Assembly: GCA_016713735.1 (NCBI GenBank)
Contig: JADJOP010000013.1
Coordinates: 124,001-188,000 of the forward strand
Length of the DNA stretch: 64,000 nt
Direction: 5' to 3'
Source: Bryobacterales bacterium
GTDB taxonomy: Bacteria; Acidobacteriota; Terriglobia; Bryobacterales; Bryobacteraceae
In this document: piece by piece, positions 18,407 through 27,664 of the stretch
Layout: the number at the start of each line of letters is the position of its first letter
Position numbering within the stretch: the stretch's first letter is position 1
Notes under the pieces: model-generated
What the model was told of the DNA's origin: nothing
The model's database searches: none
The model's input: only the letters and a program-made list of their open reading frames with translations
Translations under genes and position numbers: made by a program

Positions 18407-18748
18407 GTGAGACGGGTGTTTACCTTAGAGCACCTTATTTTCGGAGCGCACTTCGTGACCTCACTCCTACTTCAGTTCTCCTACCTCCAGGTGTTGGACT
18501 ACCTGACGACGATCGCCTTCCTTCTGCTGGGTGTGCAGGAGGGCAATCCTCTGGTGCGGTTGTTCATGGAGCATGCGCCGACGCCGTTGTGGGGCCTGGC
18601 GGCCGTGAAAGGCCTGGCCCTGCTGCTCGGCCTGTATTGCCTGCGCGCGGGCAAGTTCCGCTTGCTGTCGCGGGTGAACGTCATGTTCGCCATTCTCGTG
18701 GCTTGGAACATGGTGGCGCTGATTCTGGGCGCGTCCAAGTTCGCCTAG
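18407..18748 (+). CDS. DUF5658-like membrane protein
   Basis: 113 residues from a GTG start, with three or four membrane helices. The segment LQVLDYLTTIAFLLLGVQEG, followed shortly by NPL, matches the DUF5658 pattern (an Asp in the first helix region and an NP before the second). The function is unknown; the fold is confined to the inner membrane. It stands alone, 158 bases after the Spy-like gene. Confidence 0.65.
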   Translation: MRRVFTLEHLIFGAHFVTSLLLQFSYLQVLDYLTTIAFLLLGVQEGNPLVRLFMEHAPTPLWGLAAVKGLALLLGLYCLRAGKFRLLSRVNVMFAILVAWNMVALILGASKFA

Positions 18749-18950
18749 CATTTGCCAGCCTGCCGTTGCCGTTCACGCCGCGCTTCCGGCCGCGGCGGCT
18801 CTCTCCCGCCCACTTCCAGAAGCACTACGGTCAGCCGCACTTATGTATCACAACACGCAATAAATTCTTCTTATAGGGGAAATTTTCTCCTCAGACCGAA
18901 ATTTCTCTTGCCACCACCGCCAGGGCGTGGCATAATTGGATCACTTACTA

Positions 18951-19004
18951 GTTAGTCATCAAGACTAACCTGCATTCCTAGTAGCGAGTCCTAGCTCGCT
19001 GCTA
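18951..19004. promoter_or_regulatory. Two adjacent hairpins in a 337-base gene-free gap
   Basis: The first hairpin has arms GTTAGTC (18951-18957) and GACTAAC (18963-18969), a perfect 7-bp stem with a 5-base loop. The second has arms at 18979-18988 and 18995-19004, ten pairs with one mismatch or G-T pair. They may be an RNA structure or protein sites. The remainder of the gap 18749-19085 has no frame worth calling; its first 150 bases are A/T-rich around 18850-18900. Confidence 0.45.
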
Positions 19005-19021
19005 CCCCCTCTCAACGCGAG

Positions 19022-19044
19022 GCCCCGGGGTACCCCCCCGGGGC
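19022..19044. terminator. Hairpin terminator downstream of the HtrA gene
   Basis: A perfect 9-bp stem, GCCCCGGGG (19022-19030) and CCCCGGGGC (19036-19044), with a 5-base loop. It lies about 40 bases after the stop of the minus-strand protease gene. A TTAAAATTT run follows on the plus side, so it may terminate in both directions. Confidence 0.55.
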
Positions 19045-19085
19045 TTAAAATTTATAGGGACACAGTTCCCCGCCCCGCTCCCTCC

Positions 19086-20474
19086 TCAATCAATTTCCAG
19101 CAGCAGATACATCAGTTGGCCGCCGCGTTCAATATGGAGCGCCACCGGCTGGCCGTGCGCCATCGGTTCCACGGCTGCGCGCAGGGCGTCCACGTTGAGC
19201 ACGACCTTCTGGTTCACTCGGTGGATGATGTCGCCCGGCTGGAGGTGGTTGGCCTCGAGCGCCAGATCGGCGGTGACGCCGGCGACGACAGCGCCGGTGT
19301 AATCGCGCAGGTTCTGGAAGAGGCTGGTGACCTTGTCGTCGAGATCCACAGCCAGAATGCCCAGCTTGCGGATGCGTGAGCGGTCGGGGGAGACGTGGGT
19401 CAGCAGGCGGTCGGGATCACGCGGGCGCTCGAGCACGGCGACGGCCACGGGCCGTGTCTGGCCGCCGCGCAAGACGGTGAGCTGGATGGTTTTACCCGCG
19501 TTCTGATAAATGTTCACGCCAAACTGCCGCGCGTTCTCGACGGGCTTGCCGTCAAGGGTAAGGACGATGTCGCCGACCTTGAGCCCGGCGGCTGCGGCGG
19601 GACTGCCCGGCGTCACATCTTCCAACAGCACGCCGGCATCGCGCCCCAGCTCGAGCGCGGCGGCCAGCATCGGCGTGATCGTCTGCGCCAGCACGCCGAT
19701 CTGGCCGCGCCGCACGCGGCCATGCTCGCGGATCTGGTCATAGACGGTCTTCACGATGTTTGACGGCACGGCAAAGCCGATGCCATCCGAGCCGCCCGAC
19801 GGGCTGAGGATGAAGGTATTGACGCCCACCAGACGGCCGTGGGAATCCACCAGCGGTCCGCCCGAGTTGCCGGGATTGATGGCCGCGTCGGTCTGGATGT
19901 AGATCATCGGGTCGTCGGGCCTCACCTGCCGCGCCACCGACGATACGATGCCCATGGTGACCGAATTATCCAGTCCAAGCGGCGAGCCAAAGGCGAAGAC
20001 GATGTGCCCCTGCCGCACCGACTCGCTATCGCCGAACGGAACTGCCGGCAGTCCCTCGCCGGCGATCTTGAGCACGGCAATGTCGGTTTCGCGATCGAGC
20101 CCGGTGAGCGTTGCCTCCACCAGTTTGCCACTGGCCTTGAGGATGGACCGCCGCGTCTGCGCCTCTTCGCCCGTCACCGGCAGCAGCACCTGGATGCGGC
20201 GGGCATTGGCTACGACGTGAGCGTTGGTGAGGATGTGGCCGTCGGGCGAAACGATGGTCCCGGAACCGTTGCCGCGGGCCGTGCGCAACACGCTCGGCGA
20301 TTCGTCGTTGCCCGAAGCATAGGAGCGGACGAGGATCTGGACCACGGCCGGACTGGTGCGGTCCACCAGTTCCTGAAATTGATTGCTGAGCGCGCCGAGG
20401 GGAACCTGGGCCGGGAGCAGGCAGGGCAGCAGGAGCAGGATGAGGAGTCTCACAAGGCTGAGGATAGCAGCCAC
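19086..20474 (-). CDS. HtrA/DegP-like periplasmic serine protease with two PDZ domains
   Basis: About 462 residues from a GTG at 20474, which has GGAGG just upstream and begins at the signal sequence (SLVRLLILLLLPCLLPAQ). The protease has His in TNAHVV, Asp in DRETDIAVLKI and Ser in INPGNSGGPL, the full trypsin triad of the HtrA family. Two PDZ domains follow, one beginning near GRVRRGQIGVL and one at the C-terminus (NHLQPGDIIHRVN). It degrades or refolds damaged envelope proteins. An upstream ATG at 20591 would add 39 residues that read like non-coding sequence. Confidence 0.9.
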   Translation of the reverse strand: MAAILSLVRLLILLLLPCLLPAQVPLGALSNQFQELVDRTSPAVVQILVRSYASGNDESPSVLRTARGNGSGTIVSPDGHILTNAHVVANARRIQVLLPVTGEEAQTRRSILKASGKLVEATLTGLDRETDIAVLKIAGEGLPAVPFGDSESVRQGHIVFAFGSPLGLDNSVTMGIVSSVARQVRPDDPMIYIQTDAAINPGNSGGPLVDSHGRLVGVNTFILSPSGGSDGIGFAVPSNIVKTVYDQIREHGRVRRGQIGVLAQTITPMLAAALELGRDAGVLLEDVTPGSPAAAAGLKVGDIVLTLDGKPVENARQFGVNIYQNAGKTIQLTVLRGGQTRPVAVAVLERPRDPDRLLTHVSPDRSRIRKLGILAVDLDDKVTSLFQNLRDYTGAVVAGVTADLALEANHLQPGDIIHRVNQKVVLNVDALRAAVEPMAHGQPVALHIERGGQLMYLLLEID

Positions 20475-20535
20475 CCTGCCTCCGCCGTGGCCCTCACTGG
20501 ATGGCTCGTTGGGCGGTCTGGCGGCCAGACGCAAG

Positions 20536-20562
20536 AAGGCCCGGTCGGGTTGACCGGGCCTT
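20536..20562 (-). terminator. Rho-independent-type hairpin after phoX
   Basis: An 11-bp perfect stem, AAGGCCCGGTC (20536-20546) and GACCGGGCCTT (20552-20562), with a 5-base loop. It lies 36 bases beyond the phoX stop on the minus strand and before the HtrA start. Confidence 0.7.
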
Positions 20563-20597
20563 GTTTTCCCCCGGAAGGGGGAGCGGATCATGCGCGT

Positions 20598-22258
20598 TTA
20601 GCTGCCAACGACGGGGCTGCCGGTGGCGCGGCTGATGGTGAGCACGGACGGGCGGTTCGGCCCGCGGCCATCGGGGAAGGTGGAGATGAGGTCCGAGGCA
20701 TTGTCGGTCCACTTGCCGCCTTCGCCGGGATGCTGCACGCTGACGAACATGGTCGTGTCGTCGGGGTTGAACACGAGGCTGGCGACTTCGCCGCCCGGTA
20801 CGGCACTGAACAACTGGCGGACACGGCCGCGCTCGTCGCCATCGGTGGGCACGGCAAAGACGCCGTCGTTGATGTTCAACGTGCCAGGCTGACCATCAGT
20901 GGAGATCCACAGATTGCCCTTGGAGTCGAAGGTGATGTTGTCGGGATTGGCGATCATGCTCACCTGGGCTGGGTCATAGCCGGCGAAGAAGGTGCCATGG
21001 CCAGCGTTCCTGCCGTCGCCGCAAAGCATGAACACTTCCCAGAAGAAGCTCGTCGAGGTGTGGTCGCCGTTGTCCTCGGTGATCTCCAGGATGTGGCCGT
21101 AGCGGTTGTTGGCGCGCGGGTTGGCGGCATCCTTGTTGGTGTCGTTGCGCTGCGTGTTATTGGTCAGTGCAAGGTAGACCTTGCCGTTCACGGGGTTCAC
21201 TTCCATGTCTTCGGGGCGGTCCATGGGGGTGGCGCCAACCGTGGTGGCCGCGCCGCGGGTGTCGATCAACACCTGGGCCTGGGTGCCATAGCCGTTGGCG
21301 GCGGTGAGACCGCTTTGGCCGGCCACCAGCGGAATCCACTGGCCCGTGCCGTCGGCGTTGAACTTGGCCACGTAGAGCGTACCGTCATCCAACAGGCCAT
21401 CGTTGGCCTTACGGTCAAAGTGGTTGTAGGCGCCGTTGGTGACGAACTTGTAGGCGTACTGGAAGCGCTCGTCGTCGCCGGTGTAGGCGACCACGCGGCC
21501 GTTGGAGGCGATCTGGATGGTGGCCGCCTCGTGCTTCACGCGGCCCAGCGCGGTGCGCTTTTTGGGCGTCGAGGTGGGATCGTAGGGATCGAACTCCACC
21601 ACCCAGCCAAAGCGCAGCGGCTCATTCGGCTCCTTGGCCACGTCGAAGCGGTCGTAGTGACGCGACCAGGCGTAGCCGGAGGCGCCGGAGGGCACGCCGT
21701 AGCGGGTGTGGTTGGCCTTCACCGGGCCGTCGGGCATGGCGTTCCGGTTGGCGAAATACTGATGGAAGTTCTCTTCGCCAGTGAGCACGGTGCCCCACGG
21801 CGTTCTGCCGCCGGAGCAGTTGTTCAGCGTGCCCATCACGGAGCGGCCGGTGGGATCGGCGCTGGTCTTGAGCAGATCATTGCCGGCGGCCGGGCCGGTG
21901 ACCGTCATCGGCGTGAACGCGGTGATGCGGCGGTTGTATTGCGAGCCTTGAATGTAGTGCCACTCGCCGTTGCTGTCGCGCTTGATTTCCACGATGCTGA
22001 GGCCGTGGGCGTTCAGCTCCACGTCGGTCTGCTCTTTGGTCTGGGAGGCCAGCGACCAGTTCTTGAACATCAACTCGGGGTTGGTGTACTCGTTGTTCAC
22101 TGAGCTTCGGAGGTTTCCTTCGCGTCGGCCTGCGAAGTCATGAGGGCGGCCGCCGGAATGGTCTTGAACAATCCGCCGAGCAGCTTGCGCCGGTCAAAGC
22201 GCTCTTTCATGATCTCCCCGATGGTGGGGTTCTTCGGTTGGTTTGTCTGGCTGGACAA
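20598..22258 (-). pseudogene. phoX: PhoX-family alkaline phosphatase with an internal deletion
   Basis: The 3' frame (from about 22100 to 20598, 500 residues) is PhoX/DUF839: NNEYTNPELMF, then GTVLTGEENFHQYF, FGWVVEFDPYD and RPEDMEVNPVNG. A 53-residue leader frame begins at a TTG (22258), with AAAGGAG upstream, and carries the PhoX Tat pattern (NPTIGEIMKERFDRRKLL). It stops at 22097, where CAGTGAAC merges it into the second frame one base out of phase. PhoX normally has roughly a hundred residues between these two parts, so the junction looks like a deletion plus frameshift. Loss of the leader would trap the enzyme in the cytoplasm. PhoX hydrolyses phosphoesters using Ca and Fe. Confidence 0.75.
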
Positions 22259-22405
22259 ATTAGTCTCCTTTCAGGTTGACTTCGCATTCCATCAGGCCGA
22301 GCTAACATTTACATGACAGTCAGAAAACGCCCTCGTAAATATACGAGAAAATCCGATTTCTGCTTATTTATGCCACTGCAATGCAACAACGGCATTCTGG
22401 GAGGC

Positions 22406-23524
22406 ATGCGCGTTGGCCTCGCCCTGGCGGCGGCTTTTGGATCATTCACGCTCCTATTGGCGTTCTCCACCGGGCCTGGGCCTTACCGGACGGGGGCGCC
22501 GGGCGATGGCGGCCATTGCGCCGCCGGAAGCTGCCATGTGGGTGCAGCGGTGCGGGGCGAAGGGGTGCAGGTGCTGTTCGCCAACGGACCCTACTTCCGG
22601 CCTGGGGTCAAACAGCGTGTGACGCTGCTGGTGAGCGGTGAGGGGACCGAGCCGGGGCCAGGCGTGTATGGGTTCCAGTTGTCTCCCCGGCTGGCCGGCG
22701 GTGAAGGAAGCGGCGGCGGGTTGGAGGGCACGGATGGGCGCGTGTGGGTGCAGTGCGGGAATGGTGATCAGAAGCCGGCGGGCGGCTGCGGGGGGCAAGG
22801 GGCGGTGGAATTCGCCCAGCACAGATTGCCGAGTCCGGAGCGGGAATGGGAGCTGGAGTGGACTCCGCCGGCGGGTGGCGCGGCAATCGTGGAGTTCCAT
22901 GCGGCGGTCAACGCGGCCAATGGCAACGGCGACAACTTCGGCGACCGTATCTATCTGCGCTCGTTCCGCGTACTACCGGCCGGGGCGCTCACCGTCAGGC
23001 AGCCGTTCGGGGGCGGCTCTTTGTCGCCGCTGGCATGGGTGGAGATCTACGGATCGAACCTGGCGCCGGAGGGCGGAACGGCGGCCACCACGGTGAGTGT
23101 GGGCGGGCGGCCGGCGAGAGTCAGCTTTGCCGGGCCGGCGCAGGTGAATGCGCTGCTGGCCGCCGGCACGCCGTTGGGTGAACAGACTTTGGAGGTGCGC
23201 TCGCCCAGCGGGCGCGTGGCGTCAAACGTGTGGATCGCCGCCGCCTCGCCGTCGCTGTATCCGCGGCCGGGGGAGGTGCGGGCGGGAAAGGTGGCCGTGT
23301 TGTATGCCACGGGATGCGGCCCGCTGAGCGGTCCGGCGGTGGCCGAAGCGCGCCTGGGGCGGGAGGTGGTGGCGGCGACGGCTTACGCCACGCCCGGCTT
23401 CGAGGGCCTCTGCCAGTTCCATTTCACACCGGCCGTGGCGGGTGAGGGCCGGGATCTGCGTGTCTGCCTGAGAGGGGAGTGCAGCGAGACGAAGCTGCGC
23501 CTGGACGTGAAACCAGGAGAGTGA
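22406..23524 (+). CDS. Secreted protein with Reelin-like and TIGR03437-type domains
   Basis: 372 residues from the ATG at 22406, which has GGGAGG four bases upstream; in-frame ATGs further upstream lack this. A signal helix (LALAAAFGSFTLLLAF) is followed by GAPGDGGHCAAGSCH, typical of the choice-of-anchor V/Reelin-like domain (about 30-195). The C-terminal third (SLSPLAWVEIYGSNLAP onward) matches the immunoglobulin-like TIGR03437 domain abundant in Solibacter. It is probably an extracellular adhesion or matrix protein and is the best taxonomic marker here. Confidence 0.82.
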   Translation: MRVGLALAAAFGSFTLLLAFSTGPGPYRTGAPGDGGHCAAGSCHVGAAVRGEGVQVLFANGPYFRPGVKQRVTLLVSGEGTEPGPGVYGFQLSPRLAGGEGSGGGLEGTDGRVWVQCGNGDQKPAGGCGGQGAVEFAQHRLPSPEREWELEWTPPAGGAAIVEFHAAVNAANGNGDNFGDRIYLRSFRVLPAGALTVRQPFGGGSLSPLAWVEIYGSNLAPEGGTAATTVSVGGRPARVSFAGPAQVNALLAAGTPLGEQTLEVRSPSGRVASNVWIAAASPSLYPRPGEVRAGKVAVLYATGCGPLSGPAVAEARLGREVVAATAYATPGFEGLCQFHFTPAVAGEGRDLRVCLRGECSETKLRLDVKPGE

Positions 23525-23545
23525 ATTAGGAAGCGAAGAAAGAAG

Positions 23546-23590
23546 TGGTACGCCCGAGAGGATTCGAACCTCTGGCCTTCTGCTCCGGAG
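23546..23590 (-). tRNA. tRNA-Arg(CCG), 3' half only (island att site)
   Basis: Reading the minus strand from 23590: anticodon loop CTCCGGA (anticodon CCG), anticodon-stem 3' strand GCAGA, variable loop AGGCC, T arm AGAGG-TTCGAAT-CCTCT, acceptor strand CGGGCGT, A and an encoded CCA (23548-23546). The partner stem strand expected next (TCTGC) is absent, and no D arm or 5' acceptor strand follows. Homology ends exactly at the anticodon loop, a common tyrosine-integrase crossover site. The 3' end faces the backbone, so the host tRNA would be at the other end of the island. Confidence 0.8.
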
Positions 23591-23719
23591 GCTCTTCCAG
23601 GCCCATTTCTCGAGTTGCAAGGAGTTGCGATAACCGCCGTAAACTATTGATAAATCGGAATTAGTAGAGCAAGCGAGGTTTGGGACCGTAGCTTCAGTTT
23701 TCCCCCGTTTGGCTGAGTG

Positions 23720-23738
23720 TGCACACAAACTGCACACA
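23720..23738. repeat. Direct repeat TGCACACA, 11-bp spaced, beside the att site
   Basis: TGCACACA occurs at 23720-23727 and 23731-23738, one helical turn apart, between the tRNA remnant and the excisionase-like gene. This arrangement resembles arm-type or Xis binding sites of integrative elements. The surrounding 23591-23740 has no gene. Confidence 0.4.
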
Positions 23739-23740
23739 TT

Positions 23741-24385
23741 TTACGGATCCAACCCGCGGCCTCCCCGCCGGATGAATTCGTCAAGAGTGGCGGATCGAAC
23801 CCGACGCTGGCGCCCAATCTTTACGGCTTCAATGGAACCGCGTCTGATGAGCTCATAAACTCGCTGTCGAGAGACACCGAGACGTTTGGCAACTTGGACG
23901 GCCGTCATTAGCCCTTCAGAAGGCGCAGGGCAATTTTCACTCGGCTGGGCTGCAGCCATTGCCTCGGGCTGAGGGGCCTTCTCACCCGAGTTCTCTTGCT
24001 CCAAAAGTTTGAGTTCAAGGGAGAGTGACTTCAGGCAAGCCTCGGCGCTCATCACGGCTCCGAAATTCGGCTCAAAGCCCCATCCAGCTAGTGGGAAGCG
24101 TTTGATCTCGGCTTCCCTCCCCTGAAGTTCCAGGGATTCCCGCAACAGCTCATTCCGCTCCTTCAGGCGAGTCCGCCACTCGATCATCAGGCGTTGAATC
24201 GCCGTCGGCCGGACAGAAACATCCGGCCGAAACACCGGCGAGAAGGGGAGGGTGACTGCGGGAAGACTTGGGTGAACCTTGAGCTGGTGGGCAAGCTCTT
24301 CACGTACTTCGGCTGTGAGTCGAATCAGGAGCTTATGCGTTGAAGTGTTTGACTCGGCCAATCCCGTACGCTTTGGCGGGCTCAT
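23741..24385 (-). CDS. Excisionase-like helix-turn-helix protein
   Basis: 214 residues. The C-terminal 50 residues (MTAVQVAKRLGVSRQRVYEL then RRGSIEAVKIGRQRRVR) are a MerR/excisionase-type winged helix. The N-terminal 150 residues are helical and unlike classical Xis, so it is longer than the family norm of about 70. Its position 150 bases from the tRNA fragment supports a role in excision of the island. No integrase gene lies next to it, so the element is probably immobile by itself. Confidence 0.7.
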   Translation of the reverse strand: MSPPKRTGLAESNTSTHKLLIRLTAEVREELAHQLKVHPSLPAVTLPFSPVFRPDVSVRPTAIQRLMIEWRTRLKERNELLRESLELQGREAEIKRFPLAGWGFEPNFGAVMSAEACLKSLSLELKLLEQENSGEKAPQPEAMAAAQPSENCPAPSEGLMTAVQVAKRLGVSRQRVYELIRRGSIEAVKIGRQRRVRSATLDEFIRRGGRGLDP

Positions 24386-24612
24386 GCCTCACGCTAGCAC
24401 GCCGGGCAAACCATCCAAGGGTGATTTTTCGAAGTACATGTAGATGGCACGGTTTCCTCCAACTGAATTTGGCATTCTCGAAGCGCTGCGGCTACCGTCT
24501 AAGCGATTGAGCGGCATACCGGTTGCGCATTTCTCAGGGGGCCATGTAGATGTATATGCATTATATGGATATACTCGGGCCCGCAAAATGAGTGCGCATA
24601 CCCTGTTCCTGC

Positions 24613-25092
24613 TCAGTCAAGCCGATTCCAGCCGCTGCGCCGAGTTTTCTGTGCCAGCCGGATGATGCCCAGGCAACCGCGATAGCCCATCTCCGGATAC
24701 GGCTTGTCGGCCATGATGCGCTCGAACAGCCGGGCCGTGCTCGGACCGATGGTCTGTACCCACTGGACCATGCGTGAAGGTGTCCACTCCAGGTGCGCGC
24801 GATGGCTCTTCGGGCGGTGCTTATGATTCGTGATGGCTTGCCGGCGCCCACGGCTGCGCAGGTGCGAAGCCACTCGCGCGCCATTGTGCAGGATCTCCAC
24901 CGTGGGGGGCGTCGAACGGATCTCGAGAATCTCCTGCACCAGGTTGTAGGGCAAGCTGTAGAGATTGGAATCGAACGCCACGTGATAATCGATGTTCACG
25001 CGCGCAAGCGCCCACTTGCTCAGGTCGAACGCTTCCACCGGCAGCGGCTTCAAGGCCGGGTTCTGCGCAGGAATCTTACGGATCCCGCGCAT
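24613..25092 (-). pseudogene. IS21 istA fragment (C-terminal part)
   Basis: The translation (ALKPLPVEAFDLSKWALARV onward, then HRAHLEWTPSRMVQW and GYRGCLGIIRLAQK) closely matches the IstA encoded at 36-37 kb. It begins at about the last third of that protein and loses frame near 24640 through a two-base deletion. No DDE residues remain. The 24386-24612 stretch before it has no recognisable gene. The 25093-25593 stretch after it also holds none that I can support. Confidence 0.75.
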
Positions 25093-25593
25093 CGCAGGCT
25101 ATCCGGCCGCGCCCGATTTGGCTACACTGCGCGGTTTGATAGACAACGACTGGACGAAGGTATTGGGATTGCCGGGCTGCCGTGTATGACATCCCGATCT
25201 CATGTTTGCAGGGGTTTCACAAGCGGTCGAAACCGCACAATTCAAGAACTGCGGCCGTCTGGCCAAATCCTGAGGTTCAATGCCCCTAATCCATTGACGC
25301 GCAAGCGGTTCCGCGGCGCAGGCCGTCGTTTATCCCTGCGTCACTGCCGCACAGAGGTCATTTTTATCCCCGTGCCGATTTCCAGTAGGTAATAGATCTA
25401 GTAACTAGCTATTATCCCCAGCGGTCTCCTCGTTACGTCCCTGAAAGGGCAAAACGGACGCCCTGGTGGGCGAATAGGCTCAATCCGCCAGAACACTGTC
25501 CACCAAGTAGTTGGTTCGAGGTGCGCGGAAACGCGTCGGCCACGCGTCCCAGCCCCGGCGGCCGAATCCGAACCGATTCCTCGGGGGACACCC

Positions 25594-25630
25594 AAAACCG
25601 GCCAATGAGGGACGTCTGAAAACCGGCCAA
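25594..25630 (+). repeat. IS21-type terminal repeats, two copies
   Basis: AAAACCGGCCAA occurs at 25594-25605 and 25619-25630, each followed by an (A/T)GA-rich stretch. Repeated terminal sites of this kind are IstA-binding sites of IS21 elements. Two more copies lie inside the transposase frame at 25861-25872 and 25915-25926. Confidence 0.7.
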
Positions 25631-25648
25631 CGAAGGTGAGGCAGGACA

Positions 25649-26239
25649 TTGACAGCGACGAGAGGGATACCCTCCGTCGACGTGAGCAATGTCTTGAGCG
25701 ATGATAAACGACAACAAGTCATCGCGCTGGGGCGGCTGGGCTGGCCGTTGCGGCGGATCCAAGTGGAAACCGGGGTGCGCCGGGAGACCGCCGGAGCCTA
25801 CCTGAAGGCCGCGGGCGTTGCCATCCGTCCACCGGGGGCTTGGGGACGGCGGCCGCCGGCAAAACCGGCCAATGGAGTGACCCCCGACTCTGGCGCCGCC
25901 CCTCCTGCAATTTCAAAACCGGCCAACGAGGTGACCCCCGACTCCGGTCCGCCGCCCGATCCCGGCCGCAGCCCGACCGCCAGCGCGTGCGAGCCGCACC
26001 GCGACTTCATCGAGATCTCGCTCAGTAAGGGCCGCAACGCCAAGGCCATCTACCAGGACTTGGTTGACGATCACAGTTTCCGCGGCGCCTACCAGAGCGT
26101 CAAACGCGTCGTCCACAAGCTGCGCGGCCGCCCAGCGACCGAGGCCTGCGCTGTCATCGTCACGCCTCCTGGCGAAGATTATGGTAAGTCCCGCGTCATG
26201 GTGAGAGCGGCGTCGATGGTTGCCCGTGCGCATTGCTAG
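25649..26239 (+). pseudogene. Second IS21-type IstA, N-terminal fragment
   Basis: About 175 residues of an IS21-family transposase of a different subgroup from the one at 36-37 kb. DDKRQQVIALGRLGWPLRRI is the N-terminal helix-turn-helix, and YQDLVDDHSFRGAYQSVKR is typical of the second helical domain. It ends at TPPGEDYG, where full proteins read on into the catalytic DDE core, so the element was truncated near 26175. The linker contains two Lys-Pro-Ala-Asn repeats encoded by terminal-repeat-like DNA. Confidence 0.75.
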
Positions 26240-26330
26240 GCGGCCTATTTTGCGGTGCCGGGCTTTCCATAACGCCGGTTGGTGAAAATTGCGATTCCTC
26301 CCCCGGTTCAATCCAGGAAAGAAATTCACG

Positions 26331-26500
26331 ATGTTTTCCAACTGGTTCTCCGGTGACGATCTCGAACGCTATCGAACGTCACCGCACAAACAGCGTATCG
26401 ACGCCATCGCAAGCAGTCTGTTGAGACTGAAGTATGCGAGCGAGGTCATACGCCAACATCTACATGAGTGGCTACGCTTCTCGAGCCTGATCCGGGCAAT
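26331..26500 (+). pseudogene. Probable N-terminal fragment of a tyrosine integrase
   Basis: The frame from the ATG at 26331 (MFSNWFSGDDLERYR, then KYASEVIRQHLHEWLRFS) resembles the N-terminal core-binding region of phage-type integrases. It breaks off after about 55 residues without the catalytic domain. The rest of 26240-26581 shows no gene. The match is by pattern only. Confidence 0.4.
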
Positions 26501-26581
26501 GCTTCACGCAGTGATAGGTGGTGCAGATTTACGGGAAGGAGGATGCACTGTGCGGATGGACCGCCGATGCCGCCCGCGAAA

Positions 26582-27025
26582 TCAGGAAAGCCCGATCTCG
26601 ACGACGACCTTTCCGGCACCGCCGGATTCAGCAGCGACGTAAGCTTCCGCCAACTGTGTTGTCCCAAATTGGATCTCATTGACAAGAGGTTTCAGTTTGC
26701 CGGATTCTGCCAGCGCGGTGGCTGAACTCAAGATCTCACCATGCCGCATTCGGCCTTTGCCCGTAAGCAGCGGCAGCAGCGTAAAGACGCCCGAGTAGGA
26801 AGCCGCACGGAATGAGAGGGGAGCAAGCGAGTGGTTCCCCCATCCAAGACAGCTCACGACATGTCCCGTGTAGGACTTCACTGCCTGAAACGAAGCGTCC
26901 AGTGTGCTTCCGCCGAGTGTGTCGTAGATGACGTCGAAGCCTTCTCCTTGCGTGTACTGTGCGACATAATCTTCGACACTTGTTGTCGTGTAATCGATTG
27001 GCGTCGCACCGTACGACTGAACGCT
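26582..27025 (-). pseudogene. Quinone oxidoreductase-like MDR fragment
   Basis: About 148 C-terminal residues of a zinc-free medium-chain dehydrogenase: GEGFDVIYDTLGG, then KLKPLVNEIQFGTTQLAEAY and GGAGKVVVEIGL before the stop. The N-terminal half with the catalytic domain is missing. At its 5' side it is fused directly to an IS3 orfA remnant (near 27030), which marks a deletion or one-ended insertion. Confidence 0.65.
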
Positions 27026-27030
27026 GTTCT

Positions 27031-27307
27031 TCGATGCGCTGCAAGCACCCCTTCAAAAAATCGATCTCCAGCGCCTGCTGGCCGATCTTGCGCTCCAACT
27101 CGGCCACCTGGCCTTCGGCCCAGCGCGGCTTGCCCAAGCCGGGGAAGGCATTGCCGGGCCCTCGCGGAACTCCCGCCGCCAGCGGTGCAACACGTTCGGG
27201 TTCACCTCGAACGCCCGCGCCACCTCGGCCGCCGTCGCCCCAGCTTCCATCCGCTGCACCGCCGCCAGCTTCATCTCACGCGTGAACTTCCGTCGATACT
27301 GTCCCAT
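27031..27307 (-). pseudogene. IS3-family orfA remnant
   Basis: Starts at an ATG at 27307 with the OrfA helix-turn-helix (MGQYRRKFTREMKLAAVQRM, then ATAAEVARAFEVNPNVLHR). A one-base frame change near 27145 moves into AELERKIGQQALEIDFLKG, the leucine-zipper end of OrfA. No OrfB follows. It is not the same IS3 as the two copies at 29-31 kb and 55-57 kb. Confidence 0.75.
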
Positions 27308-27352
27308 GACTCAATTCTCCATTCACTGAGAATCGAGTCTTAACTGGTTGTG

Positions 27353-27664
27353 TCAGTTTCGGGGCCCAGTCCAATCTAGCCAGCCGCTCTCCTCGGCACA
27401 CCTGGAGCATATAGGCGCAAGTCGCTCGACGTTCGTTAGCGGTCTAGGCATAATCCGGTCACATTCTTCGCACAGTAGTAGTCCTGGATGTTCGTCCGGG
27501 GCCTCCGCTGAATAAACCTTGGCCTCGCCTTTGACGACGTGCTCACAAGCGACATAGCAGGGCTGATCTTCACCAAAGCTTCCGGCACACCATATTTGGA
27601 TAACACGCCATGCTCGTATTATGGCGCTTTGCTGCCCGCGAAATTGCGGGGAGTGCATGTGCAC
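27353..27664 (-). CDS. Small Cys-rich protein of unknown function
   Basis: 103 residues, with an N-terminus that may start later than shown. Six or more Cys (CYVACEHVV, LLCEECDRIM, ICSRCAEESGW) suggest one or two zinc sites. The composition (acidic, zinc-ribbon-like) and absence of repeats suggest a real gene rather than a shadow. No family is recognised. It stands in DNA framed by insertion-sequence remnants. Confidence 0.4.
   Translation of the reverse strand: MHMHSPQFRGQQSAIIRAWRVIQIWCAGSFGEDQPCYVACEHVVKGEAKVYSAEAPDEHPGLLLCEECDRIMPRPLTNVERLAPICSRCAEESGWLDWTGPRN

Noticed and set aside
22097..22258. The leader frame before phoX as a separate small gene
   Set aside because: Its sequence is the typical PhoX Tat leader and its own ribosome site fits phoX, so it is the detached start of that gene.
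23222..23737. A 171-codon minus-strand frame across the tRNA remnant
   Set aside because: Its typical SRRPEVRILSG-type translation is that of tRNA-derived DNA, not a protein.
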